From: Rosenbergiella australiborealis
GTDB lineage: Bacteria; Pseudomonadota; Gammaproteobacteria; Enterobacterales; Enterobacteriaceae
Assembly: GCF_018494035.1 (NCBI RefSeq)
Contig: NZ_JABBFO010000001.1
Span: 434,001 to 498,000, forward strand
Length of the DNA: 64,000 bases
Direction of reading: 5' to 3'
Shown here piece by piece: positions 42,951-52,179 of this stretch. The notes beneath the pieces are model-generated. The model worked only from the letters and a program-made list of their open reading frames with translations, ran no database searches and was not told the DNA's origin. How positions within the stretch are numbered: the first letter of the stretch is position 1; every line of letters begins with the position of its first letter. The position numbers and the translations under genes are program-made.

Positions 42951-44375
42951 ATGAGTACAGAGATTAAAGCCCAAGTTGTAGTACTTGGAGCCGGTCCTGC
43001 AGGTTATTCTGCAGCATTTCGCTGCGCCGATTTAGGCTTAGAAACCGTTTTGGTTGAGCGTTACAGCACTCTTGGTGGAGTCTGTTTGAATGTCGGGTGT
43101 ATTCCATCTAAAGCGTTATTACATGTCGCGAAAGTGATTGAAGAAGCGAAAGCCTTAGAAGCTCACGGAATTGTCTTTGGTAAACCTGAAACCGATATCG
43201 ATAAAGTACGTTCTTGGAAAGACAAAGTTATTGGTCAACTTACCGGCGGCCTCGCGGGTATGGCAAAAGGCCGTAAAGTCACAGTAGTTAATGGAGTGGG
43301 CAAATTCACTGGGGCGAACACCTTGTCTGTAGAGGGTGAAAGCGGTACGACCACTATCAACTTTGACAACGCTATTATCGCGGCGGGTTCACGTCCTATC
43401 ACGCTGCCGTTTATTCCGCATGATGACCCACGCGTATGGAACTCAACTGATGCGCTTGCGCTGACGACTGTCCCTGAGCGTTTACTGGTGATGGGCGGAG
43501 GCATTATCGGCCTAGAGATGGCTACTGTCTATCACGCATTGGGATCATCGATCGATGTGGTAGAGATGTTTGATCAGGTTATTCCTGCCGCAGATAAAGA
43601 CGTTGTTAAAGTCTTTACTAAGCGTATTAGTAAGCAATTTAACCTCATGCTTGAAACGAAAGTGACTGCTGTCGAAGCTAAAGAAGACGGTATTTACGTC
43701 ACAATGGAAGGTAAAAAAGCGCCTTCCGAGCCACAGCGTTATGATGCAGTACTTGTTGCGATTGGTCGTGTACCGAACGGTAAAGGCCTTGATGCTGAGA
43801 AAGCGGGAGTTAATGTCGATGAGCGTGGCTTTATTCGTGTCGATAAGCAACTGCGTACTAACGTACCGCATATCTATGCTATCGGTGACATTGTAGGGCA
43901 ACCGATGTTGGCCCACAAAGGTGTCCACGAAGGTCATGTTGCCGCGGAAGTGATCGCCGGTAAGAAACACTACTTTGATCCGAAGGTTATTCCATCGATC
44001 GCTTACACTGAGCCAGAAGTTGCTTGGGTCGGTCTGACTGAGAAAGAAGCTAAAGAGCAGGGGATTAGCTACGAAACGGCTACATTCCCGTGGGCAGCGT
44101 CAGGCCGTGCCATTGCTTCCGACTGTGCTGATGGCATGACAAAGTTAATTTTCGATAAAGAAACACATCGTGTTATTGGTGGAGCGATTGTCGGAACTAA
44201 TGGTGGAGAATTATTGGGCGAAATTGGCTTAGCAATCGAAATGGGTTGCGATGCGGAAGATATCGCATTAACCATTCACGCTCACCCAACCTTGCACGAG
44301 TCTATTGGGTTAGCCGCTGAAGTGTTTGAAGGTAGTATTACCGACCTGCCAAATCCTAAAGCGAAAAAGAGATAA
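42951..44375 (+). CDS. lpd: Dihydrolipoamide dehydrogenase (E3)
   Basis: The 474-residue flavoprotein (same as E. coli) reoxidises dihydrolipoyl groups of the 2-oxoacid dehydrogenases and glycine cleavage system. The FAD motif GAGPAGYSAA, redox-active disulfide GGVCLNVGCIPSK, NAD site GGGIIGLEMA and the C-terminal catalytic HAHPTLHES are all present. Two ATG codons are adjacent; the second (42951) gives the E. coli N-terminus MSTEIKA and has AAGAGG upstream. It ends in a strong terminator. Confidence 0.98.
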   Translation: MSTEIKAQVVVLGAGPAGYSAAFRCADLGLETVLVERYSTLGGVCLNVGCIPSKALLHVAKVIEEAKALEAHGIVFGKPETDIDKVRSWKDKVIGQLTGGLAGMAKGRKVTVVNGVGKFTGANTLSVEGESGTTTINFDNAIIAAGSRPITLPFIPHDDPRVWNSTDALALTTVPERLLVMGGGIIGLEMATVYHALGSSIDVVEMFDQVIPAADKDVVKVFTKRISKQFNLMLETKVTAVEAKEDGIYVTMEGKKAPSEPQRYDAVLVAIGRVPNGKGLDAEKAGVNVDERGFIRVDKQLRTNVPHIYAIGDIVGQPMLAHKGVHEGHVAAEVIAGKKHYFDPKVIPSIAYTEPEVAWVGLTEKEAKEQGISYETATFPWAASGRAIASDCADGMTKLIFDKETHRVIGGAIVGTNGGELLGEIGLAIEMGCDAEDIALTIHAHPTLHESIGLAAEVFEGSITDLPNPKAKKR

Positions 44376-44398
44376 TTCTTGCTTGTTTTGTTACTAAG

Positions 44399-44432
44399 AG
44401 CCGCAATGATTCTATTGCGGCTTTTTTATTTT
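44399..44432 (+). terminator. lpd terminator
   Basis: A perfect 9-bp stem AGCCGCAAT / ATTGCGGCT with a 6-nt loop is followed by TTTTTTATTTTT. It lies 23 nt after the lpd stop and closes the pdh locus. Confidence 0.92.
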
Positions 44433-44845
44433 TACAATTCGCGAAATGTTAAGCATTTTTAAAGAAAAAAGCTCGACAGCTTTAGAAATTAGGCGTTTAG
44501 TAAATGATAAATTTTTAAATGAGAAGCCAGTGTGTTTAGCGTTTGTGTGGATTTTCTTTAAGTGGCTATATAACCAGTTAAGGTAAAGAGACCTCTATTC
44601 ATTGGATTATTTTATGCTGGGTACAGCATGATTCTCTAATACCTCATAAAAAATGATGACTTTTATAATGATTATGCTTTCAATGAGGTAGTAATTATGT
44701 TGTGTTTTTGTAAACGGATTAACAAAGGTTAAAAATACTGCTATTCTCAATAGGCTAAACTACCCATCAAAAATCCATAAAATGATGATAATTTATCGGT
44801 AGAAGATGGTCGTAAAGCTATAACAATGTGAGCGAGGAGAACGTC
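44433..44845. other. Intergenic region upstream of acnB; yacH absent
   Basis: About 410 bp of AT-rich DNA separates the lpd terminator from acnB. E. coli has yacH here on the other strand; nothing similar was recognised. The region must carry the acnB promoter and long leader, but I could not fix its elements by eye. Confidence 0.5.
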
Positions 44846-47443
44846 GTGCTAGAAGAATACCGTAAGCACGTTGCTGAACGTGCTACCCAAGGGATCGTGC
44901 CTAAACCTTTAGATGCTACCCAAATGGCTGCCCTAGTGGAACTACTTAAAAATCCACCGCAGGGTGAAGAAGAGTTTCTGATCGACTTATTAGTAAATCG
45001 AGTTCCACCTGGCGTTGATGAAGCCGCTTACGTAAAAGCCGGTTTTTTAGCCGCGATTACGAAAGGTGAAACAACATCTCCATTAGTTTCTCGTGAGAAA
45101 GCCACTGAACTGTTAGGAACGATGCAAGGTGGGTACAATATCCATCCCTTGATCGAGCTATTAGAAGATGATTCTCTCGCCCCTTTAGCGGCAAAAGCCC
45201 TATCCCATACTCTTTTAATGTTCGATAATTTCTATGACGTTGAGGAAAAAGCGAAAGCGGGCAATCCCCATGCACAGCAAATTCTCAAGTCGTGGGCCGA
45301 GGCTGAGTGGTTTAACGCTCGCCCTGAATTAGCTGAAAAAATCACTGTTATAGTATTTAAAGTAACAGGCGAAACGAACACTGATGATTTATCCCCTGCA
45401 CCAGACGCATGGTCTCGTCCTGATATTCCATTACATGCTTTAGCCATGTTAAAAAATGAACGCGAAGGCATTGTTCCAGACGAGCCTGGGAACGTCGGCC
45501 CGATCAAGCAAATTGAACAACTAGCGACTCAAGGTTACCCATTGGCTTATGTGGGGGATGTTGTTGGTACAGGATCGTCGCGTAAATCCGCCACTAACTC
45601 TGTATTATGGTTTATGGGTGACGATATCCCATATGTTCCAAATAAAAAGGGCGGCGGCGTTGTTCTAGGAAGTAAAATTGCGCCAATATTTTTCAATACG
45701 ATGGAAGACGCCGGGGCATTACCGATTGAAGTTGATGTCAGCGATCTTAATATGGGAGATATCATCGATATCTACCCTTATAAGGGTGAAATTCGCCGGC
45801 ATGACAGCGATGAAGTCCTTGTTCGCTTTGAATTAAAGACCGAAGTGTTGTTGGACGAAGTTCGCGCGGGTGGCCGTATTCCGTTAATTATTGGTCGTGG
45901 ATTGACGACAAAAGCTCGCGAATCGTTAGCATTACCGGCGAGTGATGCTTTCCGAATTGCTAAGCCTGTGGAAAAAAGTACCCGCGGTTACTCTTTAGCG
46001 CAGAAAATGGTTGGAAGAGCGTGTGGGGTAGAAGGGATCCGTCCTGGTGAATATTGTGAACCTAAAATGACTTCTGTGGGTTCACAAGATACGACAGGTC
46101 CAATGACGCGCGATGAATTAAAAGATCTTGCTTGTCTAGGATTTTCAGCAGATTTAGTCATGCAATCGTTTTGCCATACAGCGGCTTATCCTAAACCCGT
46201 CGATGTTCAAACCCATCATACATTACCGGATTTTATTATGAACCGCGGTGGCGTTTCGCTCCGTCCGGGAGATGGTATTATTCATAGCTGGTTAAACCGT
46301 ATGTTACTCCCTGACACGGTAGGAACAGGGGGAGATTCCCATACACGTTTCCCAATTGGTATCTCGTTCCCAGCCGGTTCAGGACTCGTTGCCTTTGCCG
46401 CTGCCACGGGCGTTATGCCATTAGATATGCCAGAATCGGTATTAGTTCGCTTTAAAGGTGAACGTCAACCGGGTATTACCTTGCGTGATCTCGTTCATGC
46501 AATTCCTCTTTATGCAATTAAACAAGGTTTATTAACCGTAGAGAAAAAGGGTAAAAAGAACGTCTTTTCGGGGCGTATTTTGGAGATTGAAGGCCTTCCT
46601 GACCTTAAAGTTGAACAAGCGTTTGAGCTTTCTGATGCTTCAGCAGAACGCTCGGCAGCAGGATGTACTATTAAGTTAGATCAAGCTCCTATTATTGAAT
46701 ACCTTAACTCGAATATCGTTCTATTGAAGTGGATGATCGCGGAAGGCTATGGCGATCGTCGGACGATCGAACGTCGCATTCAAGGTATGGAAAAGTGGCT
46801 CGCTGATCCACAGTTGCTTGAGGGTGATGCCGATGCTGAGTACGCTGCAGTAATCGAGATTGACCTTTCCGAAATTAAAGAGCCTATCCTCTGTGCGCCA
46901 AATGATCCTGATGATGCGCGTACTCTCTCTGATGTACAGGGCGAGAAAATCGATGAAGTTTTCATCGGCTCGTGCATGACTAATATCGGCCATTTCCGTG
47001 CGGCAGGTAAACTACTTGATAAATACAAGGGGCAACTGCCAACACGCTTATGGGTTGCGCCACCGACGAAAATGGATGCTGCTCAACTGACCGAAGAAGG
47101 CTATTACAGCATCTTTGGTAAGAGCGGAGCGCGTGTTGAAATACCGGGTTGTTCACTGTGTATGGGTAACCAAGCGCGTGTTGCTGAGGGAGCTACGGTG
47201 GTATCGACATCAACGCGTAACTTCCCGAATCGTCTTGGCCAAGGGGCTAATGTGTTCTTGGCCTCTGCTGAGCTGGCAGCTGTTTCCGCACTATTAGGAA
47301 AATTACCAACAGCTGATGAGTATCAGGCTTATATGAACGAAGTGGATAAGAGCGCTGAAGATACCTATCGTTATCTGAATTTTGATCAGCTTAATCAATA
47401 TACCTCAAAAGCGGATGAAGTTATTTTCCAAACAGCGGTGTAA
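44846..47443 (+). CDS. acnB: Aconitate hydratase B
   Basis: AcnB isomerises citrate to isocitrate in the TCA cycle and, without its [4Fe-4S] cluster, can bind mRNA. GTG 44846, with GAGGAG upstream, gives 865 residues, equal to E. coli, starting with [12 protein letters not shown]; an upstream GTG at 44828 adds six residues. The N-terminal HEAT-like domain is followed by the swivel and catalytic domains. Cluster cysteines are in the [13 protein letters not shown] and [13 protein letters not shown] motifs. Confidence 0.97.
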   Translation: MLEEYRKHVAERATQGIVPKPLDATQMAALVELLKNPPQGEEEFLIDLLVNRVPPGVDEAAYVKAGFLAAITKGETTSPLVSREKATELLGTMQGGYNIHPLIELLEDDSLAPLAAKALSHTLLMFDNFYDVEEKAKAGNPHAQQILKSWAEAEWFNARPELAEKITVIVFKVTGETNTDDLSPAPDAWSRPDIPLHALAMLKNEREGIVPDEPGNVGPIKQIEQLATQGYPLAYVGDVVGTGSSRKSATNSVLWFMGDDIPYVPNKKGGGVVLGSKIAPIFFNTMEDAGALPIEVDVSDLNMGDIIDIYPYKGEIRRHDSDEVLVRFELKTEVLLDEVRAGGRIPLIIGRGLTTKARESLALPASDAFRIAKPVEKSTRGYSLAQKMVGRACGVEGIRPGEYCEPKMTSVGSQDTTGPMTRDELKDLACLGFSADLVMQSFCHTAAYPKPVDVQTHHTLPDFIMNRGGVSLRPGDGIIHSWLNRMLLPDTVGTGGDSHTRFPIGISFPAGSGLVAFAAATGVMPLDMPESVLVRFKGERQPGITLRDLVHAIPLYAIKQGLLTVEKKGKKNVFSGRILEIEGLPDLKVEQAFELSDASAERSAAGCTIKLDQAPIIEYLNSNIVLLKWMIAEGYGDRRTIERRIQGMEKWLADPQLLEGDADAEYAAVIEIDLSEIKEPILCAPNDPDDARTLSDVQGEKIDEVFIGSCMTNIGHFRAAGKLLDKYKGQLPTRLWVAPPTKMDAAQLTEEGYYSIFGKSGARVEIPGCSLCMGNQARVAEGATVVSTSTRNFPNRLGQGANVFLASAELAAVSALLGKLPTADEYQAYMNEVDKSAEDTYRYLNFDQLNQYTSKADEVIFQTAV

Positions 47444-47474
47444 TCGTCGCTAGCTTGTGAAATAATATTTGTAG

Positions 47475-47499
47475 AGGGGAGCCACTGGCTCCCCTTTTT
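47475..47499 (+). terminator. acnB terminator
   Basis: AGGGGAGCC and GGCTCCCCT form a 9-bp stem around a 3-nt loop (ACT), followed by TTTTTATATTT. It lies 30 nt after the acnB stop. Confidence 0.9.
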
Positions 47500-47565
47500 A
47501 TATTTAGCCACTGCATAATATGGCCACTACACCATAAAATACGTCTACGTCCAAAAGGGGATAGT

Positions 47566-47925
47566 GTGGATTACCAGTTTGTAAAGGATATTGATGGAAC
47601 TATTCGTGTCCAAGTTTCGATGGATCACGAGGTCATCGGTCAATGGTTCAATGAAGAAGTTAAAGCAACGCCTACCTTGTTAGACGAGGTTATACTCGCT
47701 GCTGAGTCAATAAAAGGGACCGAGAATCAATGGCAGCATATTGGGCGCGAATATACGATAGCCCTTCATGACGATGAAGTCATGATTCAAGCTAATTTGC
47801 TCGCAATCAGCATCGATGAGCTGGATGAAGGAATGAGTTACTACGATCAAGAATCCCTCGCATTTTGTGGATTTGAGGATTTCTTTGCCTTAGTTTCTGC
47901 CTACCGCCAATTTATAGGTCAGTAA
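47566..47925 (+). CDS. yacL: Conserved protein YacL (UPF0231 family)
   Basis: This 119-residue acidic protein (E. coli YacL 120) is of unknown function. Conserved segments are MDYQFVKDIDG, HEVIGQWFNEEV, LLDEV, GMSYYDQESLAFCGFEDFF and SAYRQF. No transmembrane segment or catalytic motif is evident. The start is GTG. In E. coli speD and speE follow; here the next gene is yacC, so the spermidine synthesis genes are absent from this place. Confidence 0.92.
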   Translation: MDYQFVKDIDGTIRVQVSMDHEVIGQWFNEEVKATPTLLDEVILAAESIKGTENQWQHIGREYTIALHDDEVMIQANLLAISIDELDEGMSYYDQESLAFCGFEDFFALVSAYRQFIGQ

Positions 47926-47934
47926 TATTGCTGA

Positions 47935-48279
47935 TCAACCATAGGCTAACAAGCCTAATGTTTTTTCTGCGAGAAGACGGCACTTATCTTCATTCTTAAT
48001 ATGGATACCACGTAAGTCTTCATAACTGCTTTCACCACGTTGTTGCATATTAAAACTATTGTAGTTACTTAAATTCCAGCCATTATGTTGTGCAAAATAG
48101 ATAAGCGCATTACGTATTTGCGGATCGGGAAGATCATGATAGCCACAGTCATTTTTTAAATAGATGAAAACCGCGGTTAAATCCGCCATATCATCGGCTT
48201 GTGAATCATCTAAAGCGTAGCAATAACTGGATAACAAAAAAAATAGAGGAAAAAATAGAATCTTAGCTAAGATTTTCAT
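47935..48279 (-). CDS. yacC: Periplasmic PulS/OutS-type protein YacC
   Basis: The product of about 114 residues (E. coli YacC 115) has an N-terminal signal peptide (MKILAKILFFPLFFLLSSYCYA) with likely cleavage before LDDSQADDM. The mature part keeps DDMADLTAVFIYLKNDCGY, FAQHNGWNLSNYNSF and a conserved pair of cysteines. The family resembles pilotins of type II secretion (PulS/OutS). No secretin gene is nearby, and a lipobox is not obvious. ATG 48279 gives the cleanest signal peptide; in-frame ATG 48291 is possible. Confidence 0.87.
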   Translation of the reverse strand: MKILAKILFFPLFFLLSSYCYALDDSQADDMADLTAVFIYLKNDCGYHDLPDPQIRNALIYFAQHNGWNLSNYNSFNMQQRGESSYEDLRGIHIKNEDKCRLLAEKTLGLLAYG

Positions 48280-48358
48280 GGGAATTCTCATCACTACAAA
48301 TATCTCCAAACGTTAGCACAAAATAGGGAAGAATGACGAGATGTTTACGTTGGGAGAC

Positions 48359-48390
48359 TTGACCTTCCCTTAAGGGAATAGCGTAACGTT
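48359..48390 (+). promoter_or_regulatory. CueR-type promoter of cueO
   Basis: TTGACC (-35, 48359-48364) and a weak TAACGT (-10, 48384-48389) are separated by 19 bp, the long spacing of MerR-family promoters. The spacer carries a dyad, CCTTCCC-TTA-AGGGAA, resembling the E. coli cueO CueR site. The right arm ends AATAG rather than AAGG, so the dyad is imperfect. Copper induction is inferred. Confidence 0.7.
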
Positions 48391-48419
48391 TAATGACTGG
48401 ATATTTTGAGGGGATACGC

Positions 48420-50024
48420 ATGCAACGTCGAGACTTTTTAAAACTTAGCTCGTTATTGATCGGCGCCGGTGCTCTGCCAGCTTGGAGTCGAGAGGCAATG
48501 GCATCACAACGCCCGCTACTGACTACACCTATTTTGCTTGAACCCGATTTGCATCAACGTATTGATATCACGGCGATGGCAGGGAAAAGTCTCTGGAATA
48601 ATAAAACTGTTTCGACGTGGGGCTACAATGGTGCTTATTTAGGGCCGACGATAAAACTGCGCCGTCACCAGCCGGTTTCCTTACGTGTTTATAATCAACT
48701 CCCTGTGGAGACTACTGTTCACTGGCACGGATTAGTGGTTGGGGGGGAGGTAGATGGTGGCCCACAAGAGGTCATCAAACCCGGAACGTATCGTGAGGTC
48801 GCTTTTACGCCTGATCAGCCAGCCGCGACCTGCTGGTATCACCCACATCCTCATATGACATCTGGTTTTCAAGTCGCTAAGGGGTTAGCTGGACTTCTAG
48901 TTATAGAAGATGAGCCGATTAAGACGCTCCGCATCCCATCACAATGGGGGGTTGATGATATCCCTTTAGTTTTTCAAGATAAAAAATTGACGGCTGAAGG
49001 TACGGATATTGATTATCAACTGGATATTATGCATGCGTCGGTAGGATGGTTTGGCGACATGATGTTAACCAATGGCAGCCAGTACCCTCAAATTGGTTTA
49101 CCTAGTGGTTGGGTACGTTTACGGCTATTAAATGGCTGTAATGCTCGCTCTATGAATTTAGCACTGAGTCACGGAAAACCGATGTATGTCATCGCCAGTG
49201 ATGGGGGATTATTAGCTGAACCCGTCAAGGTTGAGCAGTTACCGATATTACCCGGTGAGCGTTTTGAAGTGATGATTGAGCTTACGGATACGACCCCTTT
49301 TGATCTTGTTACCTTGCCTGTCACCCAAATAGGCATGACGCTCCCTCCTTTCGACCAGCCTTTGCCGGTGTTAAAAATTTTACCGCTGCGCATTGAGGGT
49401 AGCGCAGAACTCCCTGATAAATTGGTAACACTTCCCTCTGTACCTAGCACGGATGGCTTGATACGACGTCGTGTTCGCTTGTCGATGGACGCACAACTTG
49501 ATGCAATGGGAATGCAGCAGCTAATGCAGCGTTATGGGCAAAAAGCAATGGCGGGCATGCCGATGCATTCGATGTCTTCGATGCCGGATAAAATGAGTGA
49601 CTCAATGCAGAATAGCCATGCTTCGATGCCAGGCATGGCTAGCGGCCAGATGGCCGATCATAACTACGATTTTCATCAAGGTAATAAAATTAATGGTAAG
49701 GCCTACCAGAACAATGATATTTCTTGGCAAAGTTCACAAGGGCAGCACGAAATTTGGGAAATAAGTGGTGAAGGAGACATGATGCTACATCCTTTCCACA
49801 TTCATGGTACGCAATACCGTATTCTTAGCGAAAATGATCAGCCTGTTCCAGCTCATCGTCAAGGATGGAAAGATACTGTCCGTGTTGAAGGTGGCGTAAG
49901 CCAAGTCATGGTATTGTTCCCGCATACTGCAGATCGTCAATCTCCTTATATGGCGCATTGCCATTTATTGGAGCATGAAGATACAGGAATGATGATGAGT
50001 TTCACTGTAGGCAAGAATGTATAG
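48420..50024 (+). CDS. cueO: Multicopper oxidase CueO (periplasmic cuprous oxidase)
   Basis: The 534-residue product (E. coli 516) oxidises Cu(I) to Cu(II) in the periplasm to limit copper toxicity. A Tat signal MQRRDFLKLSSLLIGAGALP opens the protein. Copper ligands appear as HWHGL, CWYHPHPH, HPFHIHGTQ and HCHLLEHEDTGMM. The methionine-rich insert (about residues 370-420, many MxxM and MPxM) fits CueO rather than SufI. ATG 48420 has GAGGGG upstream. In E. coli gcd follows; here hpt does. Confidence 0.96.
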   Translation: MQRRDFLKLSSLLIGAGALPAWSREAMASQRPLLTTPILLEPDLHQRIDITAMAGKSLWNNKTVSTWGYNGAYLGPTIKLRRHQPVSLRVYNQLPVETTVHWHGLVVGGEVDGGPQEVIKPGTYREVAFTPDQPAATCWYHPHPHMTSGFQVAKGLAGLLVIEDEPIKTLRIPSQWGVDDIPLVFQDKKLTAEGTDIDYQLDIMHASVGWFGDMMLTNGSQYPQIGLPSGWVRLRLLNGCNARSMNLALSHGKPMYVIASDGGLLAEPVKVEQLPILPGERFEVMIELTDTTPFDLVTLPVTQIGMTLPPFDQPLPVLKILPLRIEGSAELPDKLVTLPSVPSTDGLIRRRVRLSMDAQLDAMGMQQLMQRYGQKAMAGMPMHSMSSMPDKMSDSMQNSHASMPGMASGQMADHNYDFHQGNKINGKAYQNNDISWQSSQGQHEIWEISGEGDMMLHPFHIHGTQYRILSENDQPVPAHRQGWKDTVRVEGGVSQVMVLFPHTADRQSPYMAHCHLLEHEDTGMMMSFTVGKNV

Positions 50025-50180
50025 TTAAGGGAATAACAGGGTTTTTATCTCAAATAAAATCCCTGTTATACTCCACCCTTTAATTTTTAGCGTTAAATTC
50101 TCAGGAAAATGTGTATTCCTATAAAGCCTTTACCGCTAAGCGTACAATAAAAACTGAGTGTGCTCAGTGAGACAGAAATT

Positions 50181-50711
50181 ATGAAACATACCGTTGAAGT
50201 GATGATTTCCGAACAGGAAATAAAGAGCCGTATTACAGCATTAGGGCAACAAATTACCGATGCTTATCAAGATCGTGGCAAAGATATGGTATTAGTCGGC
50301 TTACTACGCGGTTCATTTATGTTTATGGCCGATCTCTGCCGGGCGATAAATGTCTCCCATGAAGTCGATTTTATTACTGCCTCAAGTTACGGTAATGGCA
50401 TGTCATCGACTCGTGATGTGAAAATTCTCAAAGATCTCGATGAAGATATTCGTGGCAAGGATGTTCTAATTGTCGAAGATATTATCGATTCAGGAAATAC
50501 ACTGAGTAAAGTCCGCGAAATTTTACAACTACGTGATCCAGCTTCGCTGGCTATCTGTACTTTGCTGGATAAACCTGAGCGTAGAGAAGTGGAAGTTAAA
50601 GTGGAATATGTTGGCTTTTCTATCCCTGATGAGTTTGTCGTTGGATATGGTATTGACTATGCTCAGCGCTATCGTCACCTTCCTTACATTGGACGGGTTG
50701 TACCAGAATAA
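50181..50711 (+). CDS. hpt: Hypoxanthine phosphoribosyltransferase
   Basis: The 176-residue product (E. coli 178) converts hypoxanthine, and less well guanine, to nucleotides with PRPP. The PRPP-binding loop [17 protein letters not shown] is near residues 99-115, and [20 protein letters not shown] is typical of the family. ATG 50181 gives the E. coli N-terminus MKHTVEVMI; an upstream start at 50160 lacks support. A terminator-like hairpin follows. The neighbour can, found next in E. coli, is missing. Confidence 0.97.
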   Translation: MKHTVEVMISEQEIKSRITALGQQITDAYQDRGKDMVLVGLLRGSFMFMADLCRAINVSHEVDFITASSYGNGMSSTRDVKILKDLDEDIRGKDVLIVEDIIDSGNTLSKVREILQLRDPASLAICTLLDKPERREVEVKVEYVGFSIPDEFVVGYGIDYAQRYRHLPYIGRVVPE

Positions 50712-50733
50712 AAGTGCGAACCGCACAAAGTTT

Positions 50734-50760
50734 CAGGCCAGCATTGCTGGCCTGTTCTAT
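50734..50760 (+). terminator. Terminator after hpt
   Basis: CAGGCCAGC and GCTGGCCTG form a perfect 9-bp stem with a 3-nt loop, followed by TTCTATAATT. The T tract is short. It lies 22 nt after the hpt stop. Confidence 0.75.
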
Positions 50761-51255
50761 AATTGAGGTCGAATAAATATGCTCTGTATGTGTAAGACTC
50801 TGATGTAGTAGGGAATACACTATATTTATTGTGGGGTATTGTGATCTTGACGACCGTACGCTGATAGTTTTTAAGTCGAGCGGTAGAAGTCTTTCCTACA
50901 CAGCGTTGTTATGTCGCATTTGCACTGCATACTTCGTTTATTATTGCGAGAAAGCCTAGGATGACTGATTTATCGTTCACCGCCCCCTCTCTGTCCGTAT
51001 CGGAATATCAATCAATATGATTATGCTTTTATGCGGTATTGGGGGAATAACCTAACGGGTTGCTCCAGTCATTAGCGGGTGATGAGGTATAGGACGGCAA
51101 TAACGATAGTGTGAGCAGTGCTATTTGTCGTCATTCATCATGGCTCTAAGTATTTTCAACCTTAACAAGTCAGGCTTATGCCGACCAAATTCCCCTTTGT
51201 GCAAGACAGGGGGATAGCGCGAACACCCATTATTCATAATAGGCATGGAGTTGAT
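50761..51255. other. Non-coding stretch in the place of can (carbonic anhydrase)
   Basis: About 495 bp between hpt and yadG has stops in all frames. In E. coli the minus-strand carbonic anhydrase gene can occupies this interval. On the minus strand around 50899-50862 one short piece reads LLPLDLKT, which could echo LLRDLDVT of Can, but the match is too short to call a pseudogene. The yadG promoter should lie near the right end. Confidence 0.5.
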
Positions 51256-52179
51256 ATGAATTTTGCACTGGAAATTTCCGGGCTAACGAAAACCTATGGT
51301 AATCAAGTTAACGCATTGAAGGGTATCGACTTAACCGTTGAAGCAGGCGATTTTTATGCATTACTAGGTCCTAATGGTGCAGGAAAATCAACGACGATCG
51401 GTATTATTAGCTCCTTAGTTAATAAAACCTCTGGAAGCGTCAAAGTGTTTGGTTATGATCTCGATAGCGATAAAGTGAGAGCAAAACTACAACTTGGTTT
51501 AGTCCCACAAGAGTTTAATTTCAACCCGTTTGAAACCGTGCTTCAAGTTGTCACCAATCAAGCCGGTTATTATGGCGTAGAAAAAAAACTGGCCCTAGTG
51601 CGCGCAGAAAAGTACCTGCGTCAGTTGGACTTATGGGAAAAGCGCCATCAAAAATCACGTATGCTTTCCGGAGGGATGAAGCGACGTTTGATGATAGCGC
51701 GGGCTTTGATGCATGAACCCAAACTTTTGATCTTAGATGAACCCACCGCGGGCGTCGATATTGAACTAAGACGTTCTATGTGGGGATTTTTGAAACAGCT
51801 CAATGAGTCGGGTACCACTATTATTCTCACTACTCACTATCTCGAAGAGGCCGAAATGCTTTGCCGTAACATTGGCATTATTCAGCGTGGCGAGCTGGTC
51901 GAGAATACGAGTATGAAAGCATTGCTGGCAAAAGTGGAATCGGAAACTTTTGTACTTGATTTAGCCCCCCACAACTCAGTTGCAGCCTTAGAGGGATTTC
52001 GTTATCAAAATATTGATGCAACTACCCTAGAGGTTGAGGTTCAGCGTGAACAGGGGATGAACGAAGTGTTTAGCCAGCTATCAGCCCAGCAGATACAAGT
52101 GTTGAGCCTGCGTAATAAAGCAAACCGTCTGGAAGAATTGTTTGTTGATTTAGTCAGCAATACGGGGAAGAGTAATTAA
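51256..52179 (+). CDS. yadG: ABC-2 type exporter ATP-binding protein YadG
   Basis: The 307-residue ATPase (E. coli 308) has Walker A GPNGAGKSTTIG, the ABC signature LSGGMKRRLMIARAL, Walker B LLILDEPTAGVD and the switch histidine in LTTHYLEEAE. ATG 51256 with GGAG upstream matches the E. coli N-terminus; the open frame extends 26 codons further but overlaps non-coding DNA. It pairs with the permease YadH (TAATG overlap). The exported substrate is not known. Confidence 0.95.
   Translation: MNFALEISGLTKTYGNQVNALKGIDLTVEAGDFYALLGPNGAGKSTTIGIISSLVNKTSGSVKVFGYDLDSDKVRAKLQLGLVPQEFNFNPFETVLQVVTNQAGYYGVEKKLALVRAEKYLRQLDLWEKRHQKSRMLSGGMKRRLMIARALMHEPKLLILDEPTAGVDIELRRSMWGFLKQLNESGTTIILTTHYLEEAEMLCRNIGIIQRGELVENTSMKALLAKVESETFVLDLAPHNSVAALEGFRYQNIDATTLEVEVQREQGMNEVFSQLSAQQIQVLSLRNKANRLEELFVDLVSNTGKSN

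Noticed and set aside
50620-50820. 66-codon minus-strand frame past the hpt stop
   Set aside because: It is antisense to hpt and its terminator, with no homology.
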